Below, piece after piece: positions 59,805 through 64,000 of a stretch of 64,000 nucleotides of DNA. The notes under the pieces are model-generated. The model did not search any database and was not told where the DNA came from. It saw only the letters and a list, made by a program, of their open reading frames with translations. The DNA comes from Bugula neritina. Lineage: Eukaryota; Bryozoa; Gymnolaemata; Cheilostomatida; Bugulidae. The stretch is from positions 24,674,319 to 24,738,318 of the forward strand of contig OZ037768.1 of the NCBI GenBank assembly GCA_964035545.1, given 5' to 3'. The translations under genes were made by a program, and so were the position numbers. Each line of letters starts with the position of its first letter. The stretch's first letter is position 1.

Positions 59805-60430
59805 TCCGTTCTCATGGAGAGAATATTCATTTCACCAGAGACTAAAGGAAACTTCTTTCACTCTAATTAGGAAGTATATCTTCTGTTGCTTTCATTTTCC
59901 TTTTATACTATTTTCAGCTTCAATCAGAAGGTATATATATTTAAAAATAAATTTTGACTTTGCTACTTGCCCTCTCACTACAAAGATATTCATGTATTTC
60001 ATTTGTAATATAGTTTCTGATTAAAAGCTTTGTGGTTTCTAAAGAATTGGCTGCTAAAGCTATTTCCACATATTGATTTATGTTGAAGCTCAGTTTCAGT
60101 TTGTGAACATCGCGTTGTGAGTCATGCATATGCATGTTATGAATATTAAAAAATATAATAAGTAAATTTTGAAAGCAGAGAAAAGTTTTTGCAAGATGAT
60201 CAAGTGATGGTCAATAATGCTGAATGTAGCACATCTAGTGGTTAGAATTTTCACACAGTGCTAGTAAATATATTAAGGACAAAGTGTTGAGTATTTCACT
60301 TATGGTGTTCTTGGCAGCTAGTTAATGTGAACATGAAAAGCTTCAAATTTGAGTGATAATATTTGATCTGATGGTGTGCAAACTTGTCCACTCGTCTTTT
60401 CTTTTACTTGTTTTTATTGACGAGGTCAGT
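59805..60430. other. POT1 3' UTR and spacer
   Basis: AT-rich, no exon seen. A poly(A) signal lies 140 nt after the POT1 stop. Confidence 0.45.
59946..59951 (+). terminator. Candidate poly(A) signal, POT1
   Basis: AATAAA in 'ttaaaaataaattttg', at a normal distance from the stop codon. Inferred only. Confidence 0.4.
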
Positions 60431-61060
60431 AACGGGGTTACATCTCGTATCAGCCCATAACATCTACTGTCTTTGCCACTATTGACCTCCATACTTTTCT
60501 ATGTTGTGCCAGATCTATGCAATAATCAAATGTCATGTTAGCATATGTTTTGAGGTCCTTTTTGACAGTATCAACCCATGAGATATATATCTAGTGCTTG
60601 CTTGGGTGGTCTACCTCCTGGTAGTCTGAGAAGGTGCCGGGCCATTTTATTCTACGTGTTCTTATGGTGTGAGACCAAGGTTTCTGCCATGTCTTCTTAT
60701 ATAGCTCATTGTTGCTGATCTTTTGAGGCCATCTCACCTTCAATATTTTACGTATATAGGAAGTTTCTTTGGCATATGTCGATGTCATCACATTTCTCTT
60801 GTGTGATTGACCATAGTTCACTGTTATAAAGAAAGATGCTTCATATTAGCGCATCAAAGAGTCTCATCTTAATATTTAGACTGATCCCTTTGTGTGTTAG
60901 TATTTTGTTAATGTTGTTGTAAGCCACTGTTAGTTGGTTTCGTCTGGCAATGTCGTTCTGTGGCAGGAGGATTGACCCTATGAAAGTTATCTTCTTTATA
61001 TAATAGCCCGAACGTTTAAAGCTGATAGAAAAACGTCTCGCACAACACAAGTCCCTTTTG
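60430..61060 (-). pseudogene. Decayed non-LTR retrotransposon (LINE), reverse-transcriptase C-terminus
   Basis: Minus-strand fragments in successive frames match the end of LINE ORF2: 'ITFIGSILLPQNDI', 'INKILTHKGISLNIKMRLFDALI', 'IRKILKVRWPQKISNNELYK', 'KPWSHTIRTRRIKWPG', then in another frame 'WVDTVKKDLKTYANMTFDYC' and 'AQHRKVWRSIVAK' before a stop. Frameshifts and a deletion (no 'YGSE..' segment between the first two blocks) show it is dead. The catalytic YADD region lies upstream of what remains. Clade not assigned. Confidence 0.8.
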
Positions 61061-61249
61061 ACAATAATAAATCAATTTCGCTAGCTATGGGTGCAATAGT
61101 AGCAATCCTATCGCACGCAAATAAATATTTTGCGGTACTCATGATTATATGAGGGATGAATTATAGCTCAGACTATTATCCATACGAAGTCTGCCTGGAG
61201 GGAGTAGTTTATGCGAGTTAGTAAATAAAGTATGCTAATATTTCTATAA

Positions 61250-61357
61250 CTCAGAAGTTTTACTTCAAAATACGAAATATTAATCTTGAACTGTTATTGC
61301 ATAATTGTTATAACAGTTCAAGATTAATATTTCGTATTTTGAAGTAAAACTTCTGAG
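61250..61357. repeat. Perfect 48-bp inverted repeat with 12-nt loop
   Basis: The left arm begins CTCAGAAGTTTTACTTCAAA and the right arm ends TTTGAAGTAAAACTTCTGAG; I found no mismatch over 48 bp. The loop is 'tgcataattgtt'. The word 'gcataattgttata' occurs in the loop and again immediately after the right arm. Either strand would give a long hairpin RNA. It could be a MITE/fold-back or a small-RNA precursor. Confidence 0.93.
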
Positions 61358-61359
61358 CA

Positions 61360-62097
61360 TAATTGTTATAAGTTTGTGAGGCTGCAAGTGCAACTATTAC
61401 TGAAAAATATTTAGACGTAGACTTTTGTCATTTGACTTTGTGTAAAATAGCAATATCAATTTCAAATTGAAATTGAAATTTAAATTCACTTTAGTATGAA
61501 TTAGAGTATGAATATTGGTATTCATACTGATACTGGTGGTGATACTCATACTCATAGTCATAGTGATAGTTATACTCATAGTCACACTACAATGACTATG
61601 ACTATCACTATGAGTATGAGTATATTTATAAGTATAACTACAACTAATACTATAAGTATAAGTCTAAGACCAAGTGTTAGTATAACTGTAAGGCTAAGCA
61701 GCATAATGATTTGTTGAAATAGTTATATATAATTTCATTGATATTAAATGTAATTATTATTTTAATAATAGTTGTAAATATATTTAATTGTAATTATTAC
61801 AATTTACAGTGTATATAATAATTTAATTAATAATTATGAAAATACTACTAATAATTCTAATAGCTATAACCTGTAAGTATAAGTATGACCTAATCCTATT
61901 GGAGTTACTTGCAGCAACCTATACCTTCACTTGAACACAGACCTAGAGTTTGACTTGCAGGCTTGGAAATTGATCATAAATTCTGATTTGCTGTCAAACT
62001 TTAAATTTTAGATTTAGATGCCCTCACTCCTTTCCATTTTGAGTTAACCTTGAAGAAATTCCATGTTTTATAAATCTGGTGCCAACCCACTATTCAC
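61360..62097. other. Spacer upstream of TRAPPC8
   Basis: Contains an ATACTCATACTCATAGT...ACTATGAGTATGAGTAT near-palindrome at 61540-61622 inside simple sequence. No exon seen. It should contain the TRAPPC8 promoter. Confidence 0.4.
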
Positions 62098-62531
62098 ATG
62101 GCTCAATGTCAGAAATCGGCACAAGCTTTTGTGAGAGATGCATTCAATCCAATAGTCGGTGTCATATGTTCAGAGGAGGCAAATGTCATCTGCCAGAAGA
62201 ATCATTTATCATTTGTTGAGTTGCTCTTACCGTTTAGTCGAATAACATCTCCAAGTGAGTTGAGGATCAAAACTTACTATTGCTGATTTTGTTAGCATCT
62301 ATTTCTTATGAATGCCAGGTTTGTGATGAGATTAACTGAAGCCAGCGGTGCATCAGCTCAATTACTTTGGTAGTTGTTGTTGGCTTATTGTTTGATAGTG
62401 TTTGTAATGCTGTTTCAGTTCATATAAGAGACGCCTCAAACATCAGTGTAAATCTTCAGGACTTTTCTGTACAATTCCGGGATGTGAATAATCTCCCCCC
62501 ACAACAGACTCTTGGGGTAAAGCTACTAACG
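62098..62531 (+). CDS. TRAPPC8: TRAPPC8 (Trs85 orthologue), first two exons, incomplete
   Basis: Exons 62098-62254 and 62419-62531; the gene continues beyond the window. Exon 1 begins 'MAQCQKSAQAFVRDAFNPIV' and continues 'CSEEANVI', 'KNHLSFVELLLPFSRITSP', closely following the vertebrate TRAPPC8 N-terminus (MAQC, CSDEA, NHLSFAELLKPFSRLTS). Exon 2 gives 'HIRDASNISVNLQDFSVQFR', aligning with the next family block (VHMRDPNN...NLKIAVSN). TRAPPC8 is the TRAPPIII-specific subunit acting in Rab1 activation, ER-Golgi traffic and autophagy. About 90 of some 1,400 residues are present. The intron after exon 2 is a minisatellite longer than 1.4 kb. Start chosen by family match. Confidence 0.88.
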
Positions 62532-62569
62532 TGAGTTTGAGTTGTGGAATACTAATAGGCTGTATCACT

Positions 62570-64000
62570 TTCACTACTCAGTATCTCACTGCTCAGTATC
62601 ACTCTCACTACTCAGTATCACTCTCACTGCTCAGTATCACTCTCACTGCTCAGTATCACTCTCACTGCTCAGTATCACTCTCACTACTCAGTATCACTCT
62701 CACTACTCAGTATCACTCTCACTGCTCAGTATCACTCTCACTACTCAGTATCACTCTCACTGCTCAGTATCACTCTCACTGCTCAGTATCTCACTGCTCA
62801 GTATCACTCTCACTACTCAGTATCACTCTCACTGCTCAGTATCACTCTCACTGCTCAGTATCACTCTCACTGCTCAGTATCACTCTCACTACTCAGTATC
62901 ACTCTCACTACTCAGTATCACTCTCACTGCTCAGTATCACTCTCACTGCTCAGTATCACTCTCACTGCTCAGTATCACTCTCACTACTCAGTATCACTCT
63001 CACTACTCAGTATCACTCTCACTACTCAGTATCACTCTCACTACTCAGTATCACTCTCACTGCTCAGTATCACTCTCACTACTCAGTATCACTCTCACTA
63101 CTCAGTATCACTCTCACTACTCAGTATCACTCTCACTACTCAGTATCACTCTCACTACTCAGTATCACTCTCACTACTCAGTATCACTCTCACTGCTCAG
63201 TATCACTCTCACTACTCAGTATCACTCTCACTACTCAGTATCACTCTCACTGCTCAGTATCTCACTGCTCAGTATCACTCTCACTACTCAGTATCACTCT
63301 CACTGCTCAGTATCACTCTCACTGCTCAGTATCACTCTCACTGCTCAGTATCACTCTCACTACTCAGTATCACTCTCACTACTCAGTATCACTCTCACTG
63401 CTCAGTATCACTCTCACTACTCAGTATCACTCTCACTACTCAGTATCACTCTCACTACTCAGTATCACTCTCACTACTCAGTATCACTCTCACTGCTCAG
63501 TATCACTCTCACTGCTCAGTATCACTCTCACTGCTCAGTATCACTCTCACTACTCAGTATCACTCTCACTACTCAGTATCACTCTCACTACTCAGTATCA
63601 CTCTCACTGCTCAGTATCACTCTCACTGCTCAGTATCACTCTCACTACTCAGTATCACTCTCACTGCTCAGTATCACTCTCACTACTCAGTATCACTCTC
63701 ACTACTCAGTATCACTCTCACTACTCAGTATCACTCTCACTGCTCAGTATCACTCTCACTGCTCAGTATCACTCTCACTACTCAGTATCACTCTCACTGC
63801 TCAGTATCACTCTCACTACTCAGTATCACTCTCACTGCTCAGTATCACTCTCACTACTCAGTATCACTCTCACTGCTCAGTATCACTCTCACTGCTCAGT
63901 ATCACTCTCACTGCTCAGTATCACTCTCACTACTCAGTATCACTCTCACTGCTCAGTATCACTCTCACTGCTCAGTATCACTCTCACTACTCAGTATCAC
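62570..64000. repeat. 20-bp minisatellite, over 70 copies, continues past the window
   Basis: Unit 'ctcagtatcactctcactac' with a G/A variant at one position (ctgct/ctact) and occasional 12-bp short forms, in TRAPPC8 intron 2. Confidence 0.95.

Noticed and set aside
60591-61050. Two separate small host genes on the minus strand
   Set aside because: Together they are consecutive pieces of one LINE reverse-transcriptase C-terminus disrupted by frameshifts.

Overview
Eukaryotic (animal) genomic DNA, not bacterial: coding sequence is split into many short exons with GT-AG introns, AT-rich spacers and transposon remnants. The recognisable genes (an MTSS1-type I-BAR protein, telomere protein POT1, the TRAPPIII subunit TRAPPC8, a DUSP14/18/21-like phosphatase and a DEG/ENaC channel remnant) are metazoan. 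Low GC, compact genes and divergent sequences suggest an invertebrate, perhaps a sponge or other non-bilaterian; the species cannot be fixed from this window.

Layout. 0.66-7.84 kb (+): a 15-exon gene for a 308-residue coiled-coil protein that I do not recognise. 10.1-11.56 kb (+): a 3-exon dual-specificity phosphatase. Its second intron carries, on the minus strand, a tandem 271-bp repeat whose two copies each hold a complete type I hammerhead ribozyme, i.e. a retrozyme. 12.9-15.05 kb (+): a broken DEG/ENaC channel gene whose middle is occupied by a minisatellite. 17.4-39.96 kb (-): an 18-exon MTSS1-like gene (971 residues) with N-terminal IMD/I-BAR and C-terminal WH2. 40-50.3 kb: gene-poor, AT-rich, cryptically simple DNA with one CpG-rich patch and one candidate orphan exon. 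50.29-59.80 kb (+): a 12-exon POT1 (836 residues) with two OB folds and an unusual C-terminus. 60.4-61.06 kb (-): a decayed LINE reverse-transcriptase tail. 61.25 kb: a perfect 48-bp snapback. 62.1 kb to the end (+): the first two exons of TRAPPC8, followed by a 20-bp minisatellite that runs off the window.

The most striking global property is that almost every intron is largely one private minisatellite (units about 13-47 bp; roughly 50 unrelated families here). Several arrays sit on splice junctions. In MTSS1 intron 12, about 77 copies of a 36-bp unit each carry a 3' splice site, and 73 of them stay in frame with the downstream exon. In POT1 intron 2, a 36-bp unit copies the 5' splice site. 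In MTSS1 intron 9, each 21-bp unit carries an acceptor followed by an in-frame stop. Two hAT-like MITEs (one with an intact 8-bp target duplication, one with a nested fold-back element) and a 1.3-kb TIR element interrupt introns.

The genes do not form an operon or a single pathway. They are ordinary cytoskeletal, signalling, telomere and trafficking genes. The novelty lies in the retrozyme and in the splice-site-bearing minisatellites. All gene models were built by hand from splice consensus, reading phase and remembered family sequences; no search was run.
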